From Lachnospiraceae bacterium (GTDB lineage: Bacteria; Bacillota; Clostridia; Lachnospirales; Lachnospiraceae): a stretch of 41,014 bases of DNA. Of this stretch, positions 1 to 8,800 are shown in pieces. The notes under the pieces are model-generated. The model made no database searches and was not told the origin of the DNA. It saw nothing but the letters and a program-made list of their open reading frames with translations. The position numbers and the translations under genes were made by a program. Positions within the stretch are counted from its first letter, which is position 1; the number at the start of each line of letters is the position of its first letter. Location: assembly GCA_021200995.1 (NCBI GenBank), contig JAJQFS010000059.1, positions 1 to 41,014 on the forward strand, written 5' to 3'.

Positions 1-2
1 AA

Positions 3-203
3 CGCGAGGCGGCCCAGGAGCGTGAAAAACAGTTATGTAAAGGCTGGGAGGACGCAATCGAGGACGCCAGATTAGAAGAACGCGAAGCGGCCCAGGAACG
101 TGAAAAACAGCTGTGTAAAGGTTGGGAAGACGCGATTGAGGATGCCAGATTAGAAGAACGCGAGACGGCTCAGGAACGTGAAAAACAAGTAAGACAGGAA
201 GAA
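3..203 (+). repeat. 78-bp tandem repeat inside the coding sequence, about 2.5 copies visible
   Basis: Units start at 3, 81 and 159. The first two are full 26-codon copies differing mainly at third positions, such as GAG/GAA and GCA/GCG. The third is partial and diverges after AQEREKQ. The period is a multiple of three and the peptide is conserved while codons drift, so the repeat is kept as protein. Copy number could vary between strains. Confidence 0.85.
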
Positions 204-356
204 CGCGAATCTGCGAAGAGCATGATCATCAGCAACGCGATTGGCATTTATCGCGAGATGAATGTCCCTGAAACAGAGATTCTGCAGCGGATTATGCTGA
301 GGTATACCCTGACAGAGCGGGCTGCGAATACTTATCTGCTATCAGCGGGTGTATGA
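3..356 (+). CDS. C-terminal part of a repeat-containing protein (5' end outside window)
   Basis: An open frame enters from the left edge and stops with TGA at 354-356, giving 117 residues. It begins with charged, Glu/Arg/Gln-rich tandem repeats of 26 residues (REAAQEREKQ..., each with a GWEDAIEDA core), which should form helix or coiled coil. A non-repeated C-terminal segment of about 50 residues follows (AIGIYREMNVPETEILQ...). That tail resembles C-termini of Rpn/PD-(D/E)XK-type putative transposase proteins in Lachnospiraceae, but the catalytic part is off the window, so this is only a guess. A strong terminator lies about 110 bp downstream. Confidence 0.6.
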   Translation, partial: REAAQEREKQLCKGWEDAIEDARLEEREAAQEREKQLCKGWEDAIEDARLEERETAQEREKQVRQEERESAKSMIISNAIGIYREMNVPETEILQRIMLRYTLTERAANTYLLSAGV

Positions 357-465
357 TCACCGTATTGTAATTGCCATATCTGGGAAGATACCGGAGAATA
401 TCACGGCAGATTATGCTGGAAGTCAGTTTTATCATCCACACCAATCTACGTTTATACTCAGAAAC

Positions 466-510
466 GGCTGTCGCCTTCACGAATAAAATTTCGTAAGGCG
501 ACAGCCTCTT
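466..510 (+). terminator. Rho-independent terminator
   Basis: A 12-bp GC-rich stem (GGCTGTCGCCTT at 466-477 with AAGGCGACAGCC at 495-506) is extended inward by ACGA/TCGT and followed by CTCTTTT on the plus strand. It terminates transcription of the gene ending at 356. Confidence 0.9.
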
Positions 511-547
511 TTGAAGTTATATCGGGGTGTGAATGAAAGTCTCCTGA

Positions 548-676
548 TTAAACGCGGAGTTTTCTCCTGCGCCGGTAAAGCAGCATTCCCGCGCCGCCGC
601 AGAGCGCCGCCCCAGCCAGGAAATAGCCGTTTGTGCCGGCGCCGCCGGTTTCCGGCATGGTATACCTTATGGGCAT
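548..676 (-). pseudogene. Orphan LPXTG-type cell-wall sorting tail (remnant of a surface protein)
   Basis: Read on the minus strand, this 42-residue frame contains MPETGG (an LPXTG variant), a hydrophobic stretch (YFLAGAALCGGAGMLLY) and a basic end (RRRRKLRV, then TAA). That is the standard C-terminal sortase signal of a Gram-positive surface protein. An in-frame TAA lies just upstream of the ATG at 676, there is no signal peptide or ectodomain, and the recombinase gene abuts it. I read it as the surviving tail of a truncated cell-wall-anchored protein. No ribosome site is visible, so expression is unlikely. Confidence 0.7.
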
Positions 677-718
677 TTTTTAATGAAAGATTTGTCAGGA
701 AACGCAAGATGCCGTCTG

Positions 719-1312
719 TTATTTCATAAGGTCCGCGCGGCGGGAAAAGGTGCTTCTGCTCATCCCGCATTCTGAGGCCGCCGCTGTCGCGGTCAGCTCG
801 CCGGCTCTCCAGCGCAGGCGTACCTCCTCGAAGTTATCCGGCAGCTCCTTGTACGGGTGTCCGCAGTGGACGCCCTTTTCTTTTGCCGCTGCGATGCCCT
901 CCGCCTGGCGCTGACGGATATTGGCGCGCTCATTTTCCGCGACAAAGGACAGCACCTGCAGAATAATATCGGAGACAAAGGTGCCGATCAGATCCTTGCC
1001 GATGCGGGTGTCCAGAATGGGCATATCCAGTACCACGATATCCGCGCCCTTCTCTTTCGTCAGAATACGCCACTGCTCCTGAATTTCCGCGTAATTGCGT
1101 CCTAGCCTGTCGATGCTTTTGACGTAGAGAATATCGTTCCGTCTCATTTTCCTGACCAGCCGCAGGTACTTCGGCCGCTCGAAATCCGCCCCTGACAGCT
1201 TTTCCACCACGATGTTTTTCTCCGGCACGTTCGCTTCCCGCATAGCGATCATCTGCCTGTCCTCATTCTGGTCCTTCGCGCTGACGCGCACGTATCCATA
1301 TATCTTTTGCAT
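719..1312 (-). CDS. Serine recombinase, resolvase/invertase family
   Basis: 197 residues. The catalytic Ser is in YVRVSAKDQ (about residue 11), with the family motif SIDRLGRNY and the helix E segment AENERANIRQRQAEGI. The C-terminus carries a helix-turn-helix (TATAAASECGMSRSTFSRR) that binds the crossover site. The size matches small resolvases and DNA invertases rather than large integrases. The frame could start 30 codons earlier, but the ATG at 1312 has AGGAG six bases upstream, so it is chosen. It lies next to an orphan LPXTG tail and a repeat-rich gene, which suits a mobile or invertible surface-protein locus. No res or inversion site was recognised. Confidence 0.93.
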   Translation of the reverse strand: MQKIYGYVRVSAKDQNEDRQMIAMREANVPEKNIVVEKLSGADFERPKYLRLVRKMRRNDILYVKSIDRLGRNYAEIQEQWRILTKEKGADIVVLDMPILDTRIGKDLIGTFVSDIILQVLSFVAENERANIRQRQAEGIAAAKEKGVHCGHPYKELPDNFEEVRLRWRAGELTATAAASECGMSRSTFSRRADLMK

Positions 1313-1408
1313 ATCTGCTCCTTCTGTCGCGGTTCCAGTATCAGGAGCGCCCCGGACCGGACGATTCTGATTTCCGGCGCCCGCTTTTATTTTACCTGAC
1401 ATGCACGC

Positions 1409-1448
1409 AAAAAAATCCCACCGGCAAAACCCATTTTGCCGATGGGAT
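1409..1448 (-). terminator. Rho-independent terminator of the DUF4143 ATPase gene
   Basis: The inverted repeat ATCCCACCGGCAAAA / TTTTGCCGATGGGAT (one mismatch) is followed on the minus strand by TTTTTT (1409-1414). It sits between the ATPase stop and the recombinase gene, so the two are separate transcripts. Confidence 0.88.
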
Positions 1449-1471
1449 AAAAAGACTTTATAGACATTACA

Positions 1472-2734
1472 TTATATCAGCCAGGCCGGAACATACCAGT
1501 TCTTTCTGTCTACAGGAATAAGCTCGGATGACATGCAAACCACAGCGCCGGTTCCGATCTGAGCCTTTAAATGCGCAGTGCCGGAAAAAACAGCTTCCTG
1601 ATCCGGCTCTCTTTCGACAGGATTCAAAACGGAAAAATTTCTGACGGCTTTCAGGGGCGCTGCACTTTTTTTGATCTCAACAGGATTCACAATTCCATCC
1701 TGATATATAATCAGATCAATTTCTTTCTGATTGCTGTCCCTGTAAAAATACAGGGGCGGTTTTTGTCCCGCGTTCAGATAACTCCTGTATATTTCCGATA
1801 CAACCCAGGTTTCAAAAAATTCTCCGCCCATCGCGCCGGCTTCCAGGGTTTCCGCACTGCTCCATCTTGTCAGATGCGCACACAGGCCCGTATCCAGGAA
1901 ATACATTCTGGGCGCTTTTATAACACGCTTAAGCGCGTTGTTGGAATAAGGCTGAATGAGCGCGACAATGCCGGACGAAACCAGAACAGACAACCACTGC
2001 TTCGCTGTCGGCGCGGAAATTCCAACTTCATTCGCAAGCGCTTCATAATTTACATTGGTAGCTGTTCTGGCGGCAACGACACTCATAAAATTCAAAAAAG
2101 CGCTTTCATCTGCGACCTGAGACAAATCTTTTATATCGCGGCTGATGTAAGTCTCCAGATAAGATTCATAATACTGCGCGCGGTCCACATCCGGATTCTC
2201 ATAAAGACGAGGCATCGAGCCTCTGAAAATTCTCCCATAGATTTCCCGCAGGCTCATTGGCGTCACCTGCTCCATGCGCTGTGTCAGTTCAGAAATATCA
2301 AGGCAAAATGGTGAAAAGTGAACGCCTCTGATCTCATCATTACTTAACCCCTGCATTTGGACAATTCCCGCACGTCCGGCAAGAGATTCCGTCACATGTT
2401 TCATCATGCGGAAGGTCTGCGAACCTGTCAGCCAAAAATCCCCGCAATGCTTTTCCCGATCCACATATATTTTGATATATTCAAATAATTCAGGCGCATA
2501 TTGAATCTCGTCAATTAAAACCGGCGGTGCGTATCTCTGAATAAAAAGCTCGGGATCCCTTTTTGCAAATGCACGAACCGTCGGATGGTCTAAGGATACA
2601 ATTTTACGTTCCTTTTCAGCCATTCTTGTCAGCAGCGTTGTTTTACCGACCTGGCGCGGTCCTGTTACAATCAGTACCGGAAATGTATCGCTGATTTTTT
2701 TTATCGTTGGTTCGATGATTCGGTCATAATACAT
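1472..2734 (-). CDS. AAA_14 / DUF4143 family ATP-binding protein
   Basis: 420 residues. The N-terminal P-loop ATPase has Walker A GPRQVGKT (residues 25-32) and Walker B VLIDEIQ (acidic pair near 75-76), then a sensor-like WLTGSQ. The C-terminal DUF4143 half contains GGEFFETWVVSEI and KEIDLII...PVEIKKS, a PD-(D/E)XK-like core. The start has AAGGAGG upstream. Such proteins are common in anaerobes and are often near mobile DNA; their cellular role is not established. It is followed by its own terminator and has no obvious operon partner. Confidence 0.93.
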   Translation of the reverse strand: MYYDRIIEPTIKKISDTFPVLIVTGPRQVGKTTLLTRMAEKERKIVSLDHPTVRAFAKRDPELFIQRYAPPVLIDEIQYAPELFEYIKIYVDREKHCGDFWLTGSQTFRMMKHVTESLAGRAGIVQMQGLSNDEIRGVHFSPFCLDISELTQRMEQVTPMSLREIYGRIFRGSMPRLYENPDVDRAQYYESYLETYISRDIKDLSQVADESAFLNFMSVVAARTATNVNYEALANEVGISAPTAKQWLSVLVSSGIVALIQPYSNNALKRVIKAPRMYFLDTGLCAHLTRWSSAETLEAGAMGGEFFETWVVSEIYRSYLNAGQKPPLYFYRDSNQKEIDLIIYQDGIVNPVEIKKSAAPLKAVRNFSVLNPVEREPDQEAVFSGTAHLKAQIGTGAVVCMSSELIPVDRKNWYVPAWLI

Positions 2735-2915
2735 GGTGCGCCTCCTTCATCATAAAATGTGCCGTCCGCAAAATTATGCAAATCCAAAATCAGATTTTAT
2801 TATTGCATGAAGAAAGATACGCTGTCAAGAAAAAATTGTCAACGAAAGCCTGGGCTTATGCATGGGAGCAGTCCCAGACTGCAACACTGACTGAAATCTG
2901 ATAAATCGTCTTCTT

Positions 2916-4283
2916 TTAAATTTTCTTCGTCAGCCACTTTCCCGATCTGAATCGCAGTCCCGCGAAGGTCAGGCGGGTCGCCTGGTCGGCCAGGACGCCC
3001 AGCCAGATACCGGTAATGCCCAGCCCCAGCGGATAAGCCAGCAGATAGGACACCGACGGTCGGATGAGGGTCACGCTGATGGTGGACGCGATCGTGGTAA
3101 AACGCACATCGCCGGCGCCGCGCAGGCTGCCCGTGAAGATAACCTGGGAAACCTGACAGAGCACGATCGGAACCATAAAGAACATAATGCTCACACCGAT
3201 CTCCACGATCTCCGGATCCGCCGGGAAAAACAGCTGATACAGCCATCTGCCCATCGTCAGATAAAACAGCGCCAGAATCAGAGAAAAGCATAATCCTATG
3301 CCCTGACAGAGTGTGCCAAAGTGCTTCGCCTTCTGCGGCTCGCCAGCTCCAAGGCTCTGCCCGATCAGCGTCACTGCCGCCACCTGCAGGCCGTCCCCGA
3401 AGGAAAAGCTGATGGACATGACGTTCATGCCCAGCTGATGCGCCGCCATGGCGTTCGTGCCCAGATTGGCTGCCAGCGTTGCCGTCAGCAGAAAGCCAAT
3501 ACGCATCATAATCTGCTCCACAAAGACATTCGGCGCAAAATGCAGAATGGAAGCGAAGGAGGATTTACATAATCCCAGCTTCTGCTGCCGCATGTACGGA
3601 ATGCTGACATAACTGTCTTTTCTGAAAAGAGAAGCAATGCTCATGCCGCAGGCAACCACCGTGCCAATGACGGTCGCGATCGCCGCGCCGGTGACGCCCA
3701 ACGCCGGAAAGCCGAAATTGCCGCCGATCAGAAGATAATTAAAGATGACATTGACTACATTGGACGCCAGATTCGTAATCATGGCGATGCGGGTGTTGCC
3801 GCTGCCACGCTGCGCCGCGTTGATCACCAGGGAAAGGACGGAAAAGCCGATCCCGCCCATGATAATCCGAAAATAAGCGACCGCGTACTCATGCGTGTCC
3901 TCCGCGCTCCCCACCAGGTGAATGATGGGATCCGCTAAAACCACACACAGTACGCTGACCACCACGGTCAGCACCAGCACACACGCCACGGCAGTCATCA
4001 GAACCCGGTTCGCGTCCTCGCGCCTGTTCTCGCCGCGCCTTCTGGCGACCAGAGCGGAGACTGAGGTATTGATGGCAATAAAGACAGCCAGACCGATAAA
4101 TTTCGGCTGCGTGGTCAGACCCACGGCGGCCACCGCGTAAGCACCGACACGGCTCACCATAAAAGAATCAATCAGGCCTACCAGCGCCACGAAGAAAGAT
4201 TCCACCACGGCCGGCCAGGCAACCTTCACCGCTTTCTGTAAATATGTCTCATTTTCTTTGATGTATTGTGAGGGTGATGTCAT
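2916..4283 (-). CDS. MATE-family multidrug/Na+ efflux transporter
   Basis: 455 residues with about twelve hydrophobic segments in two MatE halves. Typical motifs are AWPAVVESFFVALVGLIDSFMVSRVG at the N-terminus and NAAQRGSGNTRIAM in the middle. The family exports cationic drugs or metabolites in exchange for Na+ or H+. The nearest good Shine-Dalgarno (GGAGG, 4311-4315) is 27 nt from the ATG, with a small hairpin between them. It follows the NlpC/P60 gene on the same strand. A second, unrelated MATE copy lies at 17758. Substrate unknown. Confidence 0.93.
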   Translation of the reverse strand: MTSPSQYIKENETYLQKAVKVAWPAVVESFFVALVGLIDSFMVSRVGAYAVAAVGLTTQPKFIGLAVFIAINTSVSALVARRRGENRREDANRVLMTAVACVLVLTVVVSVLCVVLADPIIHLVGSAEDTHEYAVAYFRIIMGGIGFSVLSLVINAAQRGSGNTRIAMITNLASNVVNVIFNYLLIGGNFGFPALGVTGAAIATVIGTVVACGMSIASLFRKDSYVSIPYMRQQKLGLCKSSFASILHFAPNVFVEQIMMRIGFLLTATLAANLGTNAMAAHQLGMNVMSISFSFGDGLQVAAVTLIGQSLGAGEPQKAKHFGTLCQGIGLCFSLILALFYLTMGRWLYQLFFPADPEIVEIGVSIMFFMVPIVLCQVSQVIFTGSLRGAGDVRFTTIASTISVTLIRPSVSYLLAYPLGLGITGIWLGVLADQATRLTFAGLRFRSGKWLTKKI

Positions 4284-4291
4284 GTTTTAGT

Positions 4292-4315
4292 TCTGCCTGT
4301 CGGCAGATTACCTCC
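4292..4315 (-). promoter_or_regulatory. Hairpin between a distant Shine-Dalgarno and the MATE start codon
   Basis: On the minus strand GGAGG (4311-4315) is followed by TCTGCC-GACA-GGCAGA (4292-4307) and then the ATG at 4283. Folding the 6-bp stem with its four-base loop would shorten the apparent SD-to-start distance from 27 to about 11 nt. A second weak GC stem (GCCCG/CGGGC, 4354-4375) lies upstream. Function is inferred. Confidence 0.4.
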
Positions 4316-4409
4316 TTCTTTTTCTGTTTACAACCATACTGAGCATAAGGATGGCCCGACAGCAATCTGCCGGGCGAAATCCATGGTATCATATCTTTTG
4401 TCGCTTTGA

Positions 4410-5681
4410 TCATACAACTCTTCTCACGGTGATGATCCCTGATTTGCTGTAATAAACACTGTCGGTTACAATACCGGAAACAGAGTTTTTGGCGTGGACG
4501 ATCTGCCCGTTGCCGATATAGATTGCCACATGACCGCTGTAGCAGACGATGTCACCGGGCTGGGCTTCACTGATGCTGACCTCCTTACCCACACTACGCA
4601 GACTGTATGAAGAGTGCGGCAGGGAGTATCCATAGGCAGCGTATACAGACATCACAAAGCCGGAACAGTCCGCACCATTTGTCAAAGAGGTACCGCCCCA
4701 TACATAGGGGTTGCCCACAAACTGCAGCGCGTAATTGGCAATGGCCTGTCCGGTAGCGGAACCGCCTGATACGGAATATGTCGTCGTGCTGCCGGAGCTT
4801 GTCGTGCCGGAGGACGTACTGCCTGAGGATGATCCCGATGATGACGCGGCAGCCGCTTCCGCCGCCTGGATCTCCGTGATTTTCGACTTATTGCTGGCGA
4901 TCTGCGACTTGTAGGAGCTTGCCCTGCTCTGCGCGTCCGCAATCAGATCTTCATAGTTGTCTACCTTGGCCTGCAGCGTGGAGATCAGGCTGTTTAAATA
5001 GGTCTGCTGATTCTCCAGCTCCGCCTGCTGACTTTCCAGGGAAGATCTCTCGCTCTCAAGTGATTCCTCCTGCGAGACCAGAGACGCTCTCTCCTCCTCC
5101 AGCTCGGCCTGAAGCGCGGAAATCTCATCCATGGTGGCCTCATACTCCTCCAGGATCTGATTGTCATAGGAATAAAGGCTGTCGAGATACTCCGCCCGGT
5201 TTAAAAGCTCGCTGAAATCCCCGCTCTCCAGCAAAAGTGTCAGGTAGCTCTCATTGCCGCTCTCATACATATACTGGATATGTGCCACCATGGTCACATA
5301 CTGCTCGTCCCGCTTTTCCAGCGCGGCATCATAATCCGCCTGCGCGGACGCGATTCTGGACTCCGTGTACGCGATCTCCGCTTCCCTGTCCTCGATTTCG
5401 GCCTGCTTGTCCGCGATCTCCTGCTCCGTATCGGCCATATCCATCATGATATTAATCAGCTCGGATTTCGTATCGTCGATTTCCGTCTGCAGGTCGTCCA
5501 CCTCCGCCTGATTCGCGGCGATTTCGCTCTGCGCCTGCTCCAGTTCGTTCTGCAATGTCTCGTTTTCCTGCTGCAGTGCCTCCACATCCGTTGAGGAGCT
5601 CGACGTCGCGGATACTCCGATCTGCGCAAGCAGCATCATGCCGGCAAGTGACAGTGCGACGAGTTTTTTGTGTAGCTTCAT
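4410..5681 (-). CDS. Secreted NlpC/P60 peptidoglycan hydrolase with coiled-coil N-terminal domain
   Basis: 423 residues. A signal peptide (MKLHKKLVALSLAGMMLLAQIGVSA) is followed by a long coiled coil (about 30-275, Gln/Glu/Ala heptads), a Ser/Gly/Thr linker, and an NlpC/P60 domain from about 305 to the end. The catalytic Cys is in NGADCSGFV (Cys339), with His in SGHVAIYIG (384) and a third polar residue in IVHAKN (396). This is the CwlO/PcsB layout: D,L-endopeptidases that cut stem peptides during elongation or division, held inactive until the coiled coil meets a partner such as FtsEX. GAGAGGG lies six bases before the ATG. It sits 47 bp after asnS and may share its transcript. Confidence 0.93.
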   Translation of the reverse strand: MKLHKKLVALSLAGMMLLAQIGVSATSSSSTDVEALQQENETLQNELEQAQSEIAANQAEVDDLQTEIDDTKSELINIMMDMADTEQEIADKQAEIEDREAEIAYTESRIASAQADYDAALEKRDEQYVTMVAHIQYMYESGNESYLTLLLESGDFSELLNRAEYLDSLYSYDNQILEEYEATMDEISALQAELEEERASLVSQEESLESERSSLESQQAELENQQTYLNSLISTLQAKVDNYEDLIADAQSRASSYKSQIASNKSKITEIQAAEAAAASSSGSSSGSTSSGTTSSGSTTTYSVSGGSATGQAIANYALQFVGNPYVWGGTSLTNGADCSGFVMSVYAAYGYSLPHSSYSLRSVGKEVSISEAQPGDIVCYSGHVAIYIGNGQIVHAKNSVSGIVTDSVYYSKSGIITVRRVV

Positions 5682-5728
5682 TGTGTACCCTCTCAGATTA
5701 ATAAAATTCCCCTTGTTACTATTTGTTG

Positions 5729-7120
5729 CTATAACTCACAATTGTTCACCGTTCTCGGGAACGGCAGAACGTCGCGGATGTTGCCCATACCGGTCAGATA
5801 CATGACGCAGCGCTCAAAGCCCAAGCCGAAGCCCGCGTGGCGCGCGGAGCCATATTTCCGCAGATCGAGATAAAAGGCGTAGTCTTCTTTTTTCAGACCC
5901 AGCTCGTCCATCCGCGCCTCCAGCACGTCCAGACGATCCTCCCTCTGGGAGCCGCCGATGATCTCGCCGATCGCGGGCACCAGGCAGTCCATGGCCGCCA
6001 CTGTCTTCCCGTCGTCGTTGAGCTTCATATAGAAGGCCTTGATCTCCTTCGGATAGTCGGTGACAAAAACAGGACGTTTGAAGATTTCCTCGGTCAGATA
6101 CCGCTCATGCTCGGTCTGCAGATCGCAGCCCCAGGATACCTTATAATCAAACTTATCATTGTGCTGCTCTAAGAGCTTAATCGCTTCCGTATAAGTGACA
6201 TGTCCGAACTCGGAATTCAGCACATGCTCAAGGCGGTCGATCAGGCCCTTGTCCACGAACTGATTAAAGAACGCCATTTCCTCCGGCGCGTTCTCCAGCA
6301 CATAACGGATGACGAACTTCAGCATATCCTCCGCGAGCTTCATGTCGTCCTGCAGATCCGCGAACGCGATTTCCGGCTCGATCATCCAGAACTCGGCCGC
6401 GTGACGGGTGGTATTGGAATTCTCCGCGCGGAAGGTCGGGCCGAAGGTGTAGACGTTTTTAAACGCCATGGCGTAGGTCTCGACATTCAGCTGGCCGCTG
6501 ACTGTCAGGTTGGTGGGCTTATTGAAAAAGTCCTGGCTGTAGTCCACGGTGCCGTCCGCGTTTTTGGGCAGGTTGTTCATATCCAGGGTGGTCACCTGGA
6601 ACATCTCGCCCGCGCCCTCGCAGTCGCTGCCGGTGATAATGGGCGTGTGCACATAGACGAAATCCCGCTCCTGAAAGAAGGTGTGAATCGCGTAGGCGAT
6701 CAGGGAGCGCACCCGGAAAACCGCCTCAAAGGTGTTGGTTCTGGGACGCAGATGGGAAATCGTGCGCAGATATTCGAAGCTGTGGCGCTTTTTCTGCAGC
6801 GGGTAGTCCGGCGCGGACGCGCCCTCCACGGTAACCTCCAGCGCCTGCATTTCAAACGGCTGCTTGGCCTGGGGCGTCGCCACGATGGTGCCTCTGGCGA
6901 TCAGCGCCGCGCCCACATTCTGGGAACTGATCTCTTTGAAATTATCCAGACTGTCGCCGTAAACGATCTGCAACGGCTGAAAAAAGGTGCCGTCATTGAG
7001 CACAATGAAGCCAAACGTCTTGGAATCGCGGATGCTTCTGATCCAGCCGCCGACTGTGACTTCCTTTCCCACGTAGCTGTCCGTGTCCTTGTATAATGCT
7101 CTGATATCTGTCATGTCCAT
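5729..7120 (-). CDS. asnS: Asparaginyl-tRNA synthetase
   Basis: 463 residues, the length of E. coli-type AsnRS. An N-terminal OB-fold anticodon-binding domain ([24 protein letters not shown]) is followed by the class II catalytic core, with motif 2 around [21 protein letters not shown] and motif 3 [13 protein letters not shown]. It charges tRNA-Asn with asparagine. An in-frame ATG exists at 7189, but the ATG at 7120 has GGGAG nine bases upstream and gives the normal family length. No T-box element (AGGGTGGNACCGCG type) is visible upstream, where the membrane foldase gene lies only about 120 bp away. Confidence 0.97.
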   Translation of the reverse strand: MDMTDIRALYKDTDSYVGKEVTVGGWIRSIRDSKTFGFIVLNDGTFFQPLQIVYGDSLDNFKEISSQNVGAALIARGTIVATPQAKQPFEMQALEVTVEGASAPDYPLQKKRHSFEYLRTISHLRPRTNTFEAVFRVRSLIAYAIHTFFQERDFVYVHTPIITGSDCEGAGEMFQVTTLDMNNLPKNADGTVDYSQDFFNKPTNLTVSGQLNVETYAMAFKNVYTFGPTFRAENSNTTRHAAEFWMIEPEIAFADLQDDMKLAEDMLKFVIRYVLENAPEEMAFFNQFVDKGLIDRLEHVLNSEFGHVTYTEAIKLLEQHNDKFDYKVSWGCDLQTEHERYLTEEIFKRPVFVTDYPKEIKAFYMKLNDDGKTVAAMDCLVPAIGEIIGGSQREDRLDVLEARMDELGLKKEDYAFYLDLRKYGSARHAGFGLGFERCVMYLTGMGNIRDVLPFPRTVNNCEL

Positions 7121-7241
7121 AAGTGTTTTCTCCCTCAGAGCGGTTTCCACGGTTTCGCACGGGATAATGTGCTGCCGTGTTCCGTCCATTTTCTTTCTGT
7201 CGTTTGGTCCGTATTACTCTGCTCTGCCCGTTTTACTTCGA

Positions 7242-8492
7242 CTAATCCGTATACGTGATAACCGCGTTTTCCGCCAGGAAATCCGCCACGTTGGTCTGCA
7301 TTAAAGACAGCTCCAGCATATCCCTGGAAATATAATTCTCATACAGGTCGTCCGCCGTCTCAAAGCCGTAATAGTACATGTAAAGCGCCGCCTGTTCGTC
7401 CAGCTCCTCGTCCGTCGGATTCAGATCCTCCGCGTTGGCGATCGCCTGGAAGATCAGATACTCCGGCACATACTCATCCGCCATCATCACCGCGTATTCC
7501 GCCATGGAATAGCCAACGAAATAGCTGCAGTAGGTATCTCCATCCAGCCCGTACTGCGACGCCTCGGATTCAATGCTGGCAGTCAGATTCTCATATATTA
7601 AATTATAGAAGAAATCCGGTATCTCCGACACTGTGCAGATGGCAGTAATCGCTTCCAGCACCGCGTAATCCAGGTCGGACTGATACGTATACTCCGCATA
7701 ATATTCCAGGTATGACCGGCAGAAGTCCTCAAAATCCTCCACAGTCGTATATTCTTCTCCTGTGACCATTGCCACATTCTCGTCCGTCATGTCAGGCGTC
7801 ACATAGTTGACTGTCACGGTAAAGACCACCGCCTGTCCGGCAAGGCTGGGATTGTTGGAATAGGTAGACGGGAATGTCAGATCCAGATCCACCGTATCGC
7901 CGACCGCCACGCCGATCAGCCCTTCCTCAAAGCCGTCGATGAACGTGCCGGAGCCGATCACCAGATCATAACCGGAAGCGGAGCCGCCGTCAAACGCCTC
8001 GCCGTCCAGGTATCCGATATAATCGATGTTGACCGTATCGCCCTCCTTCACCAGCTGTCCCTCAGTCAGCTCGGCCGCGTAATCCGTCGCCAGGGATGCG
8101 AAATAGCTCTCAGCCAGCTCCGTCACGGACGCATCATCCACTTCCTCCAGCGCGGCTACGGAGAGTTCCAGGCCAATGTAATCGCCAAGCGTCACATAGT
8201 CCTCCACGGGATACTCCTTCAGAGAAGTAATCGTGCCGTCCGTCACGGTGATCGTCAGGGAAGAAGAAGCGGACGGGTTCTCGCTGTCAACCTCTGTCTC
8301 CGTATCCTCCGAGAAAGCAGTGTCCGTACTTTCTGTTACTGAGGAATCTGTAGTCTCTGTCGTCGTTTCTGTATTGCCGGTATCCGCTGTATTGGAGCCG
8401 CTTTCTTTACTCACCATCGTATATACGGCGATGATCGCCACAACCGCCACGGCAATCACTGCCATGATGATCGTTTTCTGATTTTTCTTCAT
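7242..8492 (-). CDS. Membrane-anchored FKBP-type peptidyl-prolyl isomerase, trigger-factor-like
   Basis: 416 residues. One N-terminal membrane helix (about 8-28) is followed by a Thr/Ser/Glu-rich linker (30-77) and an FKBP domain (about 140-235: GDTVNIDYIGYLDGEAFDGG, GTFIDGFEEGLIG, then AVVFTVTVNYV). The C-terminal helical region is similar to the trigger factor chaperone domain (YLEYYAEYTYQSDLDYAVLEAI, DELDEQAALY). The protein is very acidic. It should help fold proteins outside the membrane. GGGAAG precedes the ATG. A probable promoter and a structured 150-nt leader lie upstream; asnS follows on the same strand. Confidence 0.92.
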   Translation of the reverse strand: MKKNQKTIIMAVIAVAVVAIIAVYTMVSKESGSNTADTGNTETTTETTDSSVTESTDTAFSEDTETEVDSENPSASSSLTITVTDGTITSLKEYPVEDYVTLGDYIGLELSVAALEEVDDASVTELAESYFASLATDYAAELTEGQLVKEGDTVNIDYIGYLDGEAFDGGSASGYDLVIGSGTFIDGFEEGLIGVAVGDTVDLDLTFPSTYSNNPSLAGQAVVFTVTVNYVTPDMTDENVAMVTGEEYTTVEDFEDFCRSYLEYYAEYTYQSDLDYAVLEAITAICTVSEIPDFFYNLIYENLTASIESEASQYGLDGDTYCSYFVGYSMAEYAVMMADEYVPEYLIFQAIANAEDLNPTDEELDEQAALYMYYYGFETADDLYENYISRDMLELSLMQTNVADFLAENAVITYTD

Positions 8493-8530
8493 GAAACTTC
8501 CCTTTCCCGATGCAAACCTGCTTTATTTAA

Positions 8531-8663
8531 GAAGAGACCTAACGTTCTCTTCATTCAGCATGCATCAGATATGCGGCACATTCCTTCCGCACACTATCAT
8601 GAGCAAAGGACGCTCACGATCCCATACATGGTTCATCATAACACAAATTTTTCATTCTTAAAA
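8531..8663 (-). promoter_or_regulatory. Promoter and structured leader of the foldase gene
   Basis: On the minus strand an extended -10 TGTTATGAT (hexamer TATGAT, 8635-8640) has TTTTAA 17 bp upstream (8658-8663). The roughly 140-nt leader contains three short perfect hairpins: TGAGC/GCTCA (8600-8616), TGCGG/CCGCA (8572-8592) and GAAGAGA/TCTCTTC (8531-8552). No known riboswitch consensus was recognised. Confidence 0.55.
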
Positions 8664-8701
8664 GGGGTAGATTTCATTTCACAGTTTTTTTAAGAAACGA
8701 A

Positions 8702-8763
8702 TTGCTTAATGCAGGAAAATTTGTTAGAATAGCAGAAAATGAACGCGCGTGCGGTGCGCGTTC
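8702..8763 (+). promoter_or_regulatory. Sigma-A promoter and 5'-UTR hairpin of the small membrane protein gene
   Basis: -35 TTGCTT (8702-8707), 17-bp spacer, -10 TAGAAT (8725-8730). Just after the expected start is a perfect 8-bp stem GAACGCGC/GCGCGTTC (8741-8763). The divergent foldase promoter lies about 40 bp away. Confidence 0.75.
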
Positions 8764-8800
8764 GCCGATCCACAAACATGCAGAGGAGGAAACCAACCAT

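Noticed and set aside
6200-7096. Plus-strand open frame of 298 codons
   Set aside because: It is the antisense shadow of asnS, with no ribosome site or family features.
7121-7241. Possible T-box leader for asnS
   Set aside because: The gap to the upstream gene is only about 120 bp and no specifier loop or T-box sequence was found.
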